A stretch of DNA of 64,000 nucleotides from Shimia sp. SK013 (GCF_001292625.1 NZ_LAJH01000009.1:682001-746000), one strand, 5' to 3'. Positions 53,643 to 62,723 are shown, numbered from the stretch's first letter. Numbers and translations: made by a program. The notes: generated by a model not told the origin, from the sequence alone.

Positions 53643-54647
53643 TTACATCTTCGCGTTGATTGCTTGCGCCGCGTCGATGTTTTCCTGACCCACGTCTTTG
53701 GAGAACTTGTCCCAAACCGGCATCATTGTGTCGACCCACTCCTGACGCTGTGTCGCGTCCAGAGAACGGATGGTGCCACCGGCCTCAACGATCGACGCCT
53801 TGGCGGCTTCGTTCACAGAAGTGGATTCTTTGTTCCGCATCTCGGTCACTTCGCCAAGAATGGTCAGGAACTGATCACGGGTCGCCGGATCAAGGCTGTC
53901 GAGCCAATCCACCGAGGTCACCACGAGATAGTCGATGATGCCGTGGTTGGTTTCTGTGACGCCGTCCTGAACTTCAAAGAATTTTTTGCCATAGATGTTG
54001 GACCAGGTGTTTTCCTGACCGTCCACAACGCCCTGCTGCAGCGCGCCGTAAACTTCGGAGAACGCCATTTTCTGGGGCGAGCCACCGATGGCTTCCATCT
54101 GCGCGACCAGAACGTCCGATGACTGCACGCGGAACTTCAGACCGTTGGCGTCTGTTGGCGAAACCAGCGGCACGTTTGCCGACATCTGCTTCATGCCATT
54201 GTGCCAATAGCCCAGACCCTGCAGGCCGCGACGCTGCATGCTGTCCAGCAGGCCTTGACCCGCGTCAGACGCTTGGAACGCATCCACTGCGTTCACGTCT
54301 TTGAACATGAACGGCAAATCGAAAATGCGGAACTGCTTGGTGAATTTTTCAAACTTCGACAGCGACGGCGCGGCCAGCTGAACGTCACCCTGCAGCATCG
54401 CTTCCAACACTTTGTTGTCGTTATAAAGCGTCGAGTTCGGGAACACTTCCAGGCACATGGTGCCGTTCATTTCGTCGTTGATACGCTGTTCCAAAAGCGA
54501 CGCAGCAATGCCCTTAGGGTGCTTGTCGGTGTTGGTCACGTGGCTGAACTTAACGACGATTTCGCCATCGTCACAACCTGCTGCGGCAATGCCCGCACCA
54601 GTTACAGTCAGCGCCATCGCAGTGGCGGCGGTGGTCAGGAATTTCAT
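53643..54647 (-). CDS. dctP: TRAP transporter substrate-binding protein, C4-dicarboxylate type
   Basis: 334 aa. Signal peptide ending near IAAA, then VVKFSHVTNTDKHPKGIAA, the Arg-containing ligand motif in GLKFRVQSSDVLVAQMEAIGG (the R anchors the substrate carboxylate) and VDGQENTWSNIYGKKF. This pattern is typical of malate/fumarate/succinate receptors. GGAGGAGA precedes the ATG. The 358-bp region upstream contains tandem palindromes that may bind the DctD-like regulator encoded 3 kb away. Confidence 0.94.
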   Translation of the reverse strand: MKFLTTAATAMALTVTGAGIAAAGCDDGEIVVKFSHVTNTDKHPKGIAASLLEQRINDEMNGTMCLEVFPNSTLYNDNKVLEAMLQGDVQLAAPSLSKFEKFTKQFRIFDLPFMFKDVNAVDAFQASDAGQGLLDSMQRRGLQGLGYWHNGMKQMSANVPLVSPTDANGLKFRVQSSDVLVAQMEAIGGSPQKMAFSEVYGALQQGVVDGQENTWSNIYGKKFFEVQDGVTETNHGIIDYLVVTSVDWLDSLDPATRDQFLTILGEVTEMRNKESTSVNEAAKASIVEAGGTIRSLDATQRQEWVDTMMPVWDKFSKDVGQENIDAAQAINAKM

Positions 54648-54840
54648 GGATGTCTCCTCCCAGAGTGTCGGTAGTCAAAAACAGTCAGCGCCTCCCAGCG
54701 CCGTGTGTGCAAAGAGTGACAACCTCATCTGTTGCGCTCAACATTTTGTTACCTCACTCGAACAATCGAATTAAAAATATATAATTTCAAATGCTTGCCC
54801 GATAATGTGAAGGTGACTGATACACTCACGCCACCTCCAT

Positions 54841-54856
54841 GTGCGAATTCCCGCAC
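54841..54856. promoter_or_regulatory. Palindrome 1 upstream of dctP (DctD-site candidate)
   Basis: GTGCG-AATTCC-CGCAC, 5-bp perfect arms, 194 bp upstream of the dctP ATG. Nearly the same as the copy at 54874-54889. Confidence 0.65.
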
Positions 54857-54873
54857 GGCCATTCGGTGCACTT

Positions 54874-54889
54874 GTGCGAAACTCCGCAC
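54874..54889. promoter_or_regulatory. Palindrome 2 upstream of dctP (DctD-site candidate)
   Basis: GTGCG-AAACTC-CGCAC. Its centre is 33 bp from that of palindrome 1, about three helical turns, so both lie on the same face of DNA. Tandem sites of this kind are typical of NtrC/DctD-type activators. Confidence 0.65.
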
Positions 54890-55005
54890 AACCTGTCTGC
54901 CCCAAGAAACACGTCCAGACCGCTCAACTTCGAATCGCCGCATTGACCGCCTTCACCATGACGCTACTCTGGCGCGGTTCATCACACCTTGTTTGAAATG
55001 ACCCA

Positions 55006-56097
55006 ATGACCGCATCCCAACTCACACCCCGACCCTCTGGTATCTCCCCGCAATCCCGACGCCACAACGAGATGCGCAAAGAGGCGCTTGCGGCCCATCC
55101 GGACCTTGCCGACCTCGCAGGTCCGCAACCGCTCACGGCGCTCGCGCTGCCAATCCTGCTGGCCGTCCATTGGGGCATTGCATGGCTGGTGTCAGGCCAA
55201 CCCATCTGGGTCATCGGCCTCACTGCGTTCATCCTCGGGCAACTGGTCTATCACTCGGCCAGTTCCCTGATCCACGAAACCTGCCACAAGCTGATATTCC
55301 GCGGCCCCGCCCCAAAGCTCGCCTTCGACCTCAGTCTCGAGTTCATCCTCACCAGCTACGGCAAGCAGCTCACCTATCAGCATCAGCACGTCACCAGCCA
55401 CCACCCCTTTGTGGGCGACTATGACAACGACTACGAACACGAAGACATCTGCGCCCTGCAAGCCCGCCAATCGGTGTTCCGCGCGCATCCCACGTGGCAA
55501 CCGCTGCTCACGGCCCTAACGCTCTTTATCCATGCTCTGCCGCTTGGCTCGGTGTTTCTCGCGGGCCAAATCATGCCGCGCCTATACCGCAAGCTGTCTG
55601 GCCGCCCCAATCGCGATCCCATGCCGCGCTTCACCGGGACAAGCCCCACCTCAGCAGAGGCCCGTCCCTACATAGTTGTCAGCCTTCTCTCAAACCTTGT
55701 GATGCTGGCCCTACTTGGCCCATGGGCGCTGCTCTACCATATCTGGTCGCTCTCACTCTTTCTCGGAAAGCTCGGCATCACAAACCTTGGCCAATCACTC
55801 TCCGAACATCCCGGCGACGATCTGGTGAACCCCACACGCTCAAGCTATGGCCCCATCAATTGGCTGTTGTTCAACACCGGTTATCACAACGAGCATCACA
55901 GCTTTCCAAATGTGGCTTGGACCCGCCTGCCCACCCTGCACCGCGTCGCGCCCGAGGTGTTTCACGCCACCGCCGAGCGCTCCTACGTCGGCGCGTGGTG
56001 GGATCATGTGCGCGGCGGCTTCACCGCAAGCAGGACTCTCGCCCTGCACCAAGTTGACCAACTTGAGCGATGCGAAGGCAAGACGCCTGCGGAATAG
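55006..56097 (+). CDS. Membrane fatty-acid desaturase, sphingolipid delta-4 (DES) type
   Basis: 363 aa. Three His boxes of the di-iron desaturases: HETCH, HVTSHH and NEHHSFP. The first pair spacing and GYHNEHHSFPNVAWTRLP closely resemble the eukaryotic sphingolipid delta-4 desaturase DEGS/DES, as does the N-terminal RRHNEMRKEALAAHPDLADLAGPQP (DES N-terminal domain). Several membrane helices lie between the boxes. Substrate in this organism is unknown. No sphingolipid synthesis gene is in the window. Confidence 0.85.
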   Translation: MTASQLTPRPSGISPQSRRHNEMRKEALAAHPDLADLAGPQPLTALALPILLAVHWGIAWLVSGQPIWVIGLTAFILGQLVYHSASSLIHETCHKLIFRGPAPKLAFDLSLEFILTSYGKQLTYQHQHVTSHHPFVGDYDNDYEHEDICALQARQSVFRAHPTWQPLLTALTLFIHALPLGSVFLAGQIMPRLYRKLSGRPNRDPMPRFTGTSPTSAEARPYIVVSLLSNLVMLALLGPWALLYHIWSLSLFLGKLGITNLGQSLSEHPGDDLVNPTRSSYGPINWLLFNTGYHNEHHSFPNVAWTRLPTLHRVAPEVFHATAERSYVGAWWDHVRGGFTASRTLALHQVDQLERCEGKTPAE

Positions 56098-56141
56098 ACC
56101 GCCCGGATCTGCTGCAAGAACAGAACGCGCGCCTCTGCGAT

Positions 56142-57338
56142 TTACTCCGGTACTTTCAATGCGCCCGCCAACACAGTGATCATCAGAGCCATTGCAGCCA
56201 GCACCGCAAAGCTGACTGTCAACGATGTGGCCGAGGCGATGAACCCCATCACCGGCGGCCCCAACAGAATGCCGCCATAGCCCAGCGTGGCCACACCGGC
56301 CAATGCTTGGCCCTGTGGCGTGTCCGGATCGTTGGCCGCGCGGCTAAAGGCCAGCGGGAATATCAACGCAAGCCCGATGCCAAAAAGCACAAATCCCACC
56401 AGCGTGCCCCAAATGGACGGGCTTAATATCGCCAAAGCCATGCCGCCGCTGCCAATCAAACCGCATACCCGCGCCACTTGATGTGGCGGGGCCAGTCGGG
56501 TCAACCAGCCGCCGGAAAGCCGCGTCAAAACCATCGCAGCCGAGAAAATCGCGAACCCAATAGGCGCCCACTCAGGTCGCACACCAATTTCGTCACGCAT
56601 GTAAATCGCGCTCCAGTCCGCCATGGCGCCTTCGCCCATCGACGCGCACATCGCCAGAAATCCAACAAGGATCAACCCGCCTTTTGGCAGCGAAAACACC
56701 GACTCTCTCGCGGCTGTGTTGACCTGCGACACCCAGCCATCCTGCGAAAACAGCAGCGCAACAAACAACAAACCGCCGCCCGCCATCAGAAAATGCATCA
56801 AAAGCCCAAACCCAAAGGTGATCGCCAGATACCCGGTGCCAGCACCGATACCGGCCCCCAAGGACCACATCGCGTGATAGGTCGACATCTGCGGGCGCTT
56901 GGCCCACCGCTCCACCTCCGCGGCCCAGCCGTTCATGGTGACATCCATCGCGCCGTGAAAGGCCCCAAAGGCCAAAAGAACCAACCCCAACGTCACCGGG
57001 CTCGGAGCCAAGGCCAACGCAAACAGCGCAAGCCCATTCAGCACGCCCAAAATCCGCGTCACCTGTGCGGCTCCGCGCCGATCGCTCAACCAACCCGCCA
57101 CCGGAAACGCCACAATCGCGCCAGCGGCCAACAGCAAAAGCAAACCGCCAAGCTGCGAATGGCTCAGGGAATGCAGGTCTTTGATTGCCGGTATGCGCGA
57201 GGCCCAGACGCCGAACAACGCGCCATTTAATGCAAACATCGACGCCACCGCGCGCCAATGCTGCCCTCGGGTGCCCGAAGTGATTTGTTCGGTTGTCTCG
57301 GTCAAAAGGAATGTCCTGTTCGCTCGCCTCAGCGTCAT
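56142..57338 (-). CDS. Major facilitator superfamily transporter
   Basis: 398 aa, 12 membrane helices in two sets of six, with the loop 2-3 motif GWLSDRRGAAQVTR. Family branch resembles the FucP/YbjJ-like and inner-membrane permeases of unknown substrate. ATG at 57338 with GGGGA upstream. It is the last of four minus-strand genes after dctB, dctD and the ACT protein; a 63-bp gap leaves co-transcription possible. Confidence 0.85.
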   Translation of the reverse strand: MTLRRANRTFLLTETTEQITSGTRGQHWRAVASMFALNGALFGVWASRIPAIKDLHSLSHSQLGGLLLLLAAGAIVAFPVAGWLSDRRGAAQVTRILGVLNGLALFALALAPSPVTLGLVLLAFGAFHGAMDVTMNGWAAEVERWAKRPQMSTYHAMWSLGAGIGAGTGYLAITFGFGLLMHFLMAGGGLLFVALLFSQDGWVSQVNTAARESVFSLPKGGLILVGFLAMCASMGEGAMADWSAIYMRDEIGVRPEWAPIGFAIFSAAMVLTRLSGGWLTRLAPPHQVARVCGLIGSGGMALAILSPSIWGTLVGFVLFGIGLALIFPLAFSRAANDPDTPQGQALAGVATLGYGGILLGPPVMGFIASATSLTVSFAVLAAMALMITVLAGALKVPE

Positions 57339-57401
57339 TTTTCCCCGCAAACTGCGACAAAGTCCAGATGCAGTGCGGGCATTCTGATATCGCTAACAGG
57401 T

Positions 57402-57824
57402 TTACGCTTCGCCTGCCGCTTCCGCCTGTTGCCGAGATTTAAGAATGCGCACCGCGTTTTCCGCCTGCGCCGCTGGCACAAAGGCGTGGTCGTGGTGATA
57501 GGCTGCCACCATGTTGCAGGCAATGCCGTGTGCTGCCAATTCCGTGGCCACCGCCGCCGTGAGCCCGACGCCCTCAAGCGCGGAATACACGTTGAGCGTG
57601 ATGCACCGCATCGGCTGATCCGTGTCAAAACCTTCCCGCGCGGCGACGGCCACCGGCAAGATCATCGACAGCCCTTCGGCCTCGCGATACAGGCACAAAG
57701 CCTCCGGCAACAACCGTTCCAATACTTCTTTTTCCCGAGTTATCGTAAAGACATAGAGGCCGTTCTTCAACTCGGGATTCATACCGGAAATCATCTCGAA
57801 CGCGGTCTTTGCAGTGTCCACCAT
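57402..57824 (-). CDS. ACT-domain protein
   Basis: 140 aa in two parts: an N-terminal beta domain (LKNGLYVFTITREKEVLERLLPEALCLYREAEGLSMILP) and an ACT_7-type module (CITLNVYSALEGVGLTAAVATELAAHGIACNMVAAYHHDHAFVP), the layout of the DUF2241/ACT family. ACT modules usually bind small ligands such as amino acids. It starts 9 bp after dctD, so is probably co-transcribed with dctBD. Confidence 0.85.
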   Translation of the reverse strand: MVDTAKTAFEMISGMNPELKNGLYVFTITREKEVLERLLPEALCLYREAEGLSMILPVAVAAREGFDTDQPMRCITLNVYSALEGVGLTAAVATELAAHGIACNMVAAYHHDHAFVPAAQAENAVRILKSRQQAEAAGEA

Positions 57825-57833
57825 GCCTTGTCC

Positions 57834-59060
57834 TCACCTGAAATCTTCTGGCCGCAATCCGTATTTTTCCAGCTTATCATACAACGTCCGACGAGACAGT
57901 TTCAGCGCCTCAGCAACTGCCGCCGCGCGTCCATCATGCTTGCGCAAGGCCTCCTGCAACAAGGTCCGTTCCACCTGCGCCATCTGGTCTGCCAAGCCCA
58001 ACCGCGCATCACGGCTTTCCTCACCGGACAACCCCAGCGCAAACCGCATGGCGACGCTCATCAAGGCGCGGGCATTGCCCGGCCATTCCCGCGCCATCAA
58101 ACCGCTCAGCACATCTGGCGTGACCTCTGGCGCACGCACGCCAGCCTGCTCGGCGGCTTGTGCAACATAGTGCCGAAACAGGACCGGGATATCCTCAGTC
58201 CGCTCGGACAATGCTGGTATGCGCACCTGCAATCCGTCCAGCCGGTAATACAGGTCCGCGTGCAACTGACCCGCACCCACGGCGTCCTCCAACCGCGCCG
58301 TGCTGCCAAAAATCAGGCGCGGCACCCCGTCCCGATCCATCGCGCCCATCAGGGCAAATTGCGTCTCCATCGACATCGCCTGAATGTCGTCCAGAAACAA
58401 ACTGCCCCCTTTGGCGTCCGCCACTGCTTGTTCAAACCGCGCCACATCCATGCCAGACGCGGTGTGTTTGCCAAACGGACCCTCGCTGTGCGGTGAACAC
58501 AGGTGGATGACTTCGGCGACCTTGGAAATACCTGTACCCGGCGCGCCTGTGACCAACACTTCGGCGCCGATCCGCGCCACATGCCGCACTTGTCGGCGCA
58601 GCGCCTCTGCCCGCTCGGATGTGCCAAACAACCACCGCGCTGCCGCATCGCCGGTTTCAAGCTGTGCCTTCAAGCGCCGGTTCTCCAACGCCATGCCGCG
58701 GGCTTTTTGCGCGCGGGTTATCACCGCCACCAATTCTGACGGCGCACAAGGTTTTTCCAGAAAGCCAAACGCCCCCTGCGCCATCGCCTTGACCGCCATC
58801 GGGATGTCGCCCTCACCGGTCAACAAGATTACCGGCAGCTCGGCGTCCACTTCGCGTGCATAAGCCAAAAGGTGAAACCCGTCCCGCCCCGGCATGCGCA
58901 TATCCGACAGGATCACCCCGCCAAAGCCCGGCACAATCAAATCCTTGGCCTCTACAAACGAGCCCGCCGCAACCGCCGGAATATTCTCCAACTCCAACGT
59001 CTGCCCAAGTGCTTCGCGCACATTCGGGTCATCATCCACAACCAAAACCGGCGCCGTCAT
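57834..59060 (-). CDS. DctD-like response regulator with degenerate AAA+ domain
   Basis: 408 aa. Receiver domain (1-120; phospho-acceptor Asp53, Lys103), AAA+ region (about 140-320) and Fis-type HTH (HDGRAAAVAEALKLSRRTLYDKL) at the end. The AAA+ part is abnormal: the Walker A reads GAPGTGISK (172-180) rather than GxxGTGKE, and only about 40 residues separate it from the Walker B LFLDDI (221-226), so the GAFTGA sigma-54 contact loop is missing. It therefore probably acts without sigma-54. ATGA overlap with dctB. Confidence 0.88.
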   Translation of the reverse strand: MTAPVLVVDDDPNVREALGQTLELENIPAVAAGSFVEAKDLIVPGFGGVILSDMRMPGRDGFHLLAYAREVDAELPVILLTGEGDIPMAVKAMAQGAFGFLEKPCAPSELVAVITRAQKARGMALENRRLKAQLETGDAAARWLFGTSERAEALRRQVRHVARIGAEVLVTGAPGTGISKVAEVIHLCSPHSEGPFGKHTASGMDVARFEQAVADAKGGSLFLDDIQAMSMETQFALMGAMDRDGVPRLIFGSTARLEDAVGAGQLHADLYYRLDGLQVRIPALSERTEDIPVLFRHYVAQAAEQAGVRAPEVTPDVLSGLMAREWPGNARALMSVAMRFALGLSGEESRDARLGLADQMAQVERTLLQEALRKHDGRAAAVAEALKLSRRTLYDKLEKYGLRPEDFR

Positions 59061-60820
59061 GCCGCGTTCTCCTCTTTTTCGCTCCACCGGTCCAACTCGA
59101 CTGTGAATACAGCCCCACCTTCAAGCCGGTTGGCACCCCTAATCTTGCCGCCAAAGCTTTGAACAAGCCCATAGCTGATCGACAGTCCAAGCCCCATGCC
59201 CTCAGAACTACCAACCTCCTTGGTCGTGTAGAACGGGTCGAAAATCCGGTCAGGCTCATCGATGCCCGGGCCGCTGTCCATCACCTGCACCATCAATCTT
59301 GGCTCGGTTTGCATAGAGATTTCGATGTGGCGGGTTGCACTGTCCGCCATGGCATCCGCCGCATTGTTGATCAGGTTTACAAACACTTGCCCGAGACGCA
59401 CCTCGCCGCCCAAAGCATACACAGGCGCACCGCCGCGCCACGACAGTGTGACATCTTCCTGACGCAGACGCGCGCCAGTAAGCTCCACCGCCTGATCGAT
59501 CACAGCGATCAAATCCACCCGCCCCATCGGCTCGCTTTCATTGCGGGCAAAGGCCCGCAGGTTCTTGATAATACGCGCCATTCGGGTCGCCATCTGTGCG
59601 ATGCGACCAAGGTTTTCACCCGCCTTGCCTTCGTTGCCGCGCTCCAGAAACCGCTCCCCGTTTTCGGCAAATGTCTGAATCGCCATCAGCGGCTGGTTCA
59701 ACTCGTGTGAAATCCCCGCGCTCATCTGTCCCAACGCGCTCAGCTTGCCAGCCTGCACCAAATCATCCTGCGCCTTCTTCAACGCCGCCTCCGCTTCCTC
59801 GCGTTCCGTCACCTCCCGGCGTAGGGCCGCGTTGGTCTGGCTCAAGGCCTGCGTGCGCGCAGCGACCCGCGCTTCAAGCTCGGCATTGGCCAGTGCCAAC
59901 ACCCGCCGCCGCTCCGTCGCCAACCACAACATCAACCCAAACGCCAAAGCAACCGCCGCCACAAACCCCGCCTGCAACGCTGCGAGACGACGCGCGGGCG
60001 CTGCATCGACGATCGCCTCGCCCAGCATGTCGATCACCGGCAAGTCCTGCACAATATGCAATCCCCGCGACGGCAAATACGGTCCCCAATCAAGCTGCCA
60101 AATCTCGTATGCCCCGTGCCGATAGGACAAAAACGGCGGCGCTGCCCCTTGCGGCGGCTTCAAGCCCACATCGCCCTCCGCGCGCGACCAAAACAAAAGC
60201 TCCGAGCGATTGGAAATAAACACCTCCCCCGCCGGATCGGAAAAAACCACCGCAGGGCCGTCGCCGCGCCAGTTCTCCTCAACCACGACCACATCAACCA
60301 CCACCACCAACGCGCCCTGCACCTTGCGATCCGTGCCGAATGTCGGGGCCGCAAAGTAAAACGCACGTGTGTCATGGCGCGCATCCACCGCGTGATGCGT
60401 GCCCAAAGCGCCATGCAAAGCCCGTTCGAAATATGGGGTTTGCCCCACGGACCCGATACTCAAATCATCCGAGCGTGCCGACGCCAAAACCCGCCCCGAT
60501 GGATCGGCATAAATCAAATCCAGCGCCGATGTCTTGTCGGCTGCTTCTAACAACAAAGCGCGCGCGGCCGCGCTATCGCCACGCCCTTCGGCCAAGGCCA
60601 AAAGCGTCGGGTGTTCAGCCATCAAAACCGCAAGCTCTTGATATCGCTGCAACTGAGCGGTCAAACGGTCCGCTGCAAGTGCCAGATCCGCCTCGCCACG
60701 CCGGTGCAACTGTTCAAGTGCCTGCCCATAGCCATACCGCCACACGCCTCCCGCCACGGCCGCAATGGCCAGCAAGGAAAACAGCAGAATCGCTGCACGG
60801 TGCCTGATCCGGTTTGTCAT
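59057..60820 (-). CDS. DctB-like sensor histidine kinase
   Basis: 587 aa. Membrane helix at about 10-28, a periplasmic PAS-like (PDC/Cache) sensor of about 250 residues, second helix near 285-305, a coiled coil with AELEARVAARTQALSQ, then the H box GISHELNQPLMAIQTF, N box NLINNAADAM and G boxes DSGPGID and GMGLGLSIS. The GISHELNQPL signature is that of DctB. It probably senses C4-dicarboxylates and phosphorylates the regulator encoded next. ATG at 60820. Confidence 0.9.
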   Translation of the reverse strand: MTNRIRHRAAILLFSLLAIAAVAGGVWRYGYGQALEQLHRRGEADLALAADRLTAQLQRYQELAVLMAEHPTLLALAEGRGDSAAARALLLEAADKTSALDLIYADPSGRVLASARSDDLSIGSVGQTPYFERALHGALGTHHAVDARHDTRAFYFAAPTFGTDRKVQGALVVVVDVVVVEENWRGDGPAVVFSDPAGEVFISNRSELLFWSRAEGDVGLKPPQGAAPPFLSYRHGAYEIWQLDWGPYLPSRGLHIVQDLPVIDMLGEAIVDAAPARRLAALQAGFVAAVALAFGLMLWLATERRRVLALANAELEARVAARTQALSQTNAALRREVTEREEAEAALKKAQDDLVQAGKLSALGQMSAGISHELNQPLMAIQTFAENGERFLERGNEGKAGENLGRIAQMATRMARIIKNLRAFARNESEPMGRVDLIAVIDQAVELTGARLRQEDVTLSWRGGAPVYALGGEVRLGQVFVNLINNAADAMADSATRHIEISMQTEPRLMVQVMDSGPGIDEPDRIFDPFYTTKEVGSSEGMGLGLSISYGLVQSFGGKIRGANRLEGGAVFTVELDRWSEKEENAA

Positions 60821-60981
60821 AACGGACAAGCTAGCGGCTTTTGGAATGGGCTGCGAGTCGGCGCAAGTGTGGTCCAAAAAATGCACGTATCTGCCCGCAC
60901 CGCCCAAGGTCCGCGCCCCGCGCAACGTTGTGTCGCGGCGCCCCTCTTGCCTTTCCTGTCCATCTGGTCAAAAGCTGACGC

Positions 60982-62163
60982 ATGAAGACTCTGACCCAAT
61001 CCCCGACCGCACCGGATTTTGTTCAAAATCCCTACCCTTTTTACGACACGGCCCGCGACGCTGGTCCGTTGGTGCATTGGGATGACTACAAAATGCCCGC
61101 CGCCATGTCGCACGATCTGGTCAGCGCGCTGTTTAAGAACCGCAAATTTGGTCGTGAAGTCCCGCCGGAGTTCGCCCCGGAAATCCCGGAACATGTTGCC
61201 GACTTCTACAGGGTCGAGGCCCACTCGATGCTCGAGCTGGAACCCCCGCGTCACACCCGCCTGCGCGCTCTGGTGCTCCGCGCGTTCACCTCGCGCTCCA
61301 TCGCCGCGCTTGCCGATGGTGTCGAAACACTCTGTCATGACTTGATCAATCAGTTCCCCGACACCCAATTCGACCTATTGGACACCTTCTGCACGCAGGT
61401 GCCGCTGATCACCATCGCCCGCCTGCTTGGCGTGCCGGATGACATGGCCCCGCAGTTCCTCAAGTGGTCCAATGACATGGTGAAAATGTATACCGCCGGT
61501 CGCACCCGCGCGGATGAGGACGCCGCCAACACCGCGGCCCGCGACTTCATCGCGTATCTGACTGACTACATAAACGACCGCCGCAAAACCCCGTCCGAGG
61601 ATTTGATCTCACGCCTGATCGCCGCCGAGGAAGAAGGCGAGAAACTCTCAACCGATGAGCTGATCACCACATGCATTCTTTTGCTCAACGCGGGGCATGA
61701 GGCCACTGTGCATTCGATGGGCAACGGGGTGAAAACGCTTCTGGAGACCGGCATCAACCCGACGTGGCTGGCGCCTGAGGGCATTGATCGAACGGTCGAG
61801 GAAATCCTGCGATATGATCCGCCACTGCACATGTTCACCCGCTACGCTTACGAGGACATCGAGGTCGCAGGCCATACTTTCAAACGGGGGGATCAAATTG
61901 CCCTGATGCTGGGTGCTGCCAACCGCGACCCTGCAGGATGGTCCGATCCCAACACGTTTGATCCCACCCGCGCAATCCAAACCAACACAGCATTTGGCGG
62001 CGGTCTGCATTTCTGCGTCGGCGCGCCGCTGGCCCGTCTTGAATTGAAAATAGCGCTGCCGATCCTGTTTGATCGCTGCCCCAACCTCGCGCTCGCAGGC
62101 ACGCCGCAATACGCCAATGCCTACCACTTCCACGGGCTGGAACGGCTGGAGGTCACGGTCTAA
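60982..62163 (+). CDS. Cytochrome P450
   Basis: 393 aa, soluble bacterial class. Haem-ligand Cys345 in FGGGLHFCVGAPLAR, I-helix NAGHEATV, the ExxR pair in EEILRYDPP and EPPRHTRLRALV near residue 87. It resembles the CYP107/CYP1xx-like proteobacterial group. No ferredoxin or reductase gene is adjacent, so electrons must come from partners elsewhere. Substrate unknown. The 11-bp repeat array follows its stop. Confidence 0.93.
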   Translation: MKTLTQSPTAPDFVQNPYPFYDTARDAGPLVHWDDYKMPAAMSHDLVSALFKNRKFGREVPPEFAPEIPEHVADFYRVEAHSMLELEPPRHTRLRALVLRAFTSRSIAALADGVETLCHDLINQFPDTQFDLLDTFCTQVPLITIARLLGVPDDMAPQFLKWSNDMVKMYTAGRTRADEDAANTAARDFIAYLTDYINDRRKTPSEDLISRLIAAEEEGEKLSTDELITTCILLLNAGHEATVHSMGNGVKTLLETGINPTWLAPEGIDRTVEEILRYDPPLHMFTRYAYEDIEVAGHTFKRGDQIALMLGAANRDPAGWSDPNTFDPTRAIQTNTAFGGGLHFCVGAPLARLELKIALPILFDRCPNLALAGTPQYANAYHFHGLERLEVTV

Positions 62164-62199
62164 CGCCCTACGTCGCGACCCAAAAACGCCACCGACGCG

Positions 62200-62232
62200 A
62201 TACCGACGCAATACCACCGTGATACAGACCGG
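62200..62232. repeat. 11-bp tandem repeat, three units (copy 2)
   Basis: Units ATACCGACGCA, ATACCACCGTG and ATACAGACCGG, immediately preceded by ACCGACGCG and by GTCGCGA further upstream. Same arrangement as at 14914-14957, though here it lies between the convergent P450 and Lrp genes. In both places the last unit contains ACAGACC. Confidence 0.7.
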
Positions 62233-62242
62233 CCTTTTGGGC

Positions 62243-62704
62243 TCACAGCGGCAGCATTGTCGTGGACTTGATTTCTTCCATCGACAAAAGTGCTGTCACG
62301 TTGTGCACCTTTACCTCTGAAATCAGCGCCTGATAAAAACTGTCATAGGCCCGCGCGTTCTGCACCTGAACCTTGAGGATATAGTCGATATCACCGGCCA
62401 ACCGATGCGCTTCCTGCACCTCGGGACGTTCGCGCAGCGCCGTCAGGAACTTTGCCTGCCAATCGGATTCATGTTCGCTGGTGCGGATCAAAACAAAGAA
62501 ACACGCCTCAAAACCAAGCGCTTCGGCATCAAGCAGCACCGTCTGCTGTTTGATCACCCCCGCCTCGCGTAATTTGCGAATCCGGTTCCACACAGGTGTC
62601 TTGCTTGACCCCACCCGCTTGGCGATTTCGTCCAACGATTGCGCCGCGTCGCGCTGCAATTCGCCAAGAATTTTCCGATCCATGTCGTCGATGCGCAATG
62701 CCAT
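62243..62704 (-). CDS. Lrp/AsnC-family transcriptional regulator
   Basis: 153 aa. N-terminal winged helix (DRKILGELQRDAAQSLDEIAKRVGSSKTPVWNRIRKL) and C-terminal RAM/AsnC effector domain (HRLAGDIDYILKVQV). The ATG at 62704 has GAGGG upstream. It diverges from the DUF2849-cysI operon and is the natural candidate for its regulator; homologues occupy this place in related bacteria. Confidence 0.92.
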   Translation of the reverse strand: MALRIDDMDRKILGELQRDAAQSLDEIAKRVGSSKTPVWNRIRKLREAGVIKQQTVLLDAEALGFEACFFVLIRTSEHESDWQAKFLTALRERPEVQEAHRLAGDIDYILKVQVQNARAYDSFYQALISEVKVHNVTALLSMEEIKSTTMLPL

Positions 62705-62723
62705 CCCGTTTCCCTCGTATTTT

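Larger units (their letters stand above)
54648..55005. other. Regulatory intergenic region between divergent dctP and the desaturase
   Basis: 358 bp without a gene. It holds an AT-rich stretch at about 54770-54800, the likely core promoter of dctP, and the two palindromes at 54841-54856 and 54874-54889. I looked for a sigma-54 -24/-12 element (TGGCAC-N5-TTGC) on the dctP strand and found none. Confidence 0.6.

Noticed and set aside
57834-59060. Treating the DctD-like protein as an ordinary sigma-54 activator
   Set aside because: GAFTGA is absent and Walker A is altered, and no -24/-12 promoter is visible before dctP.
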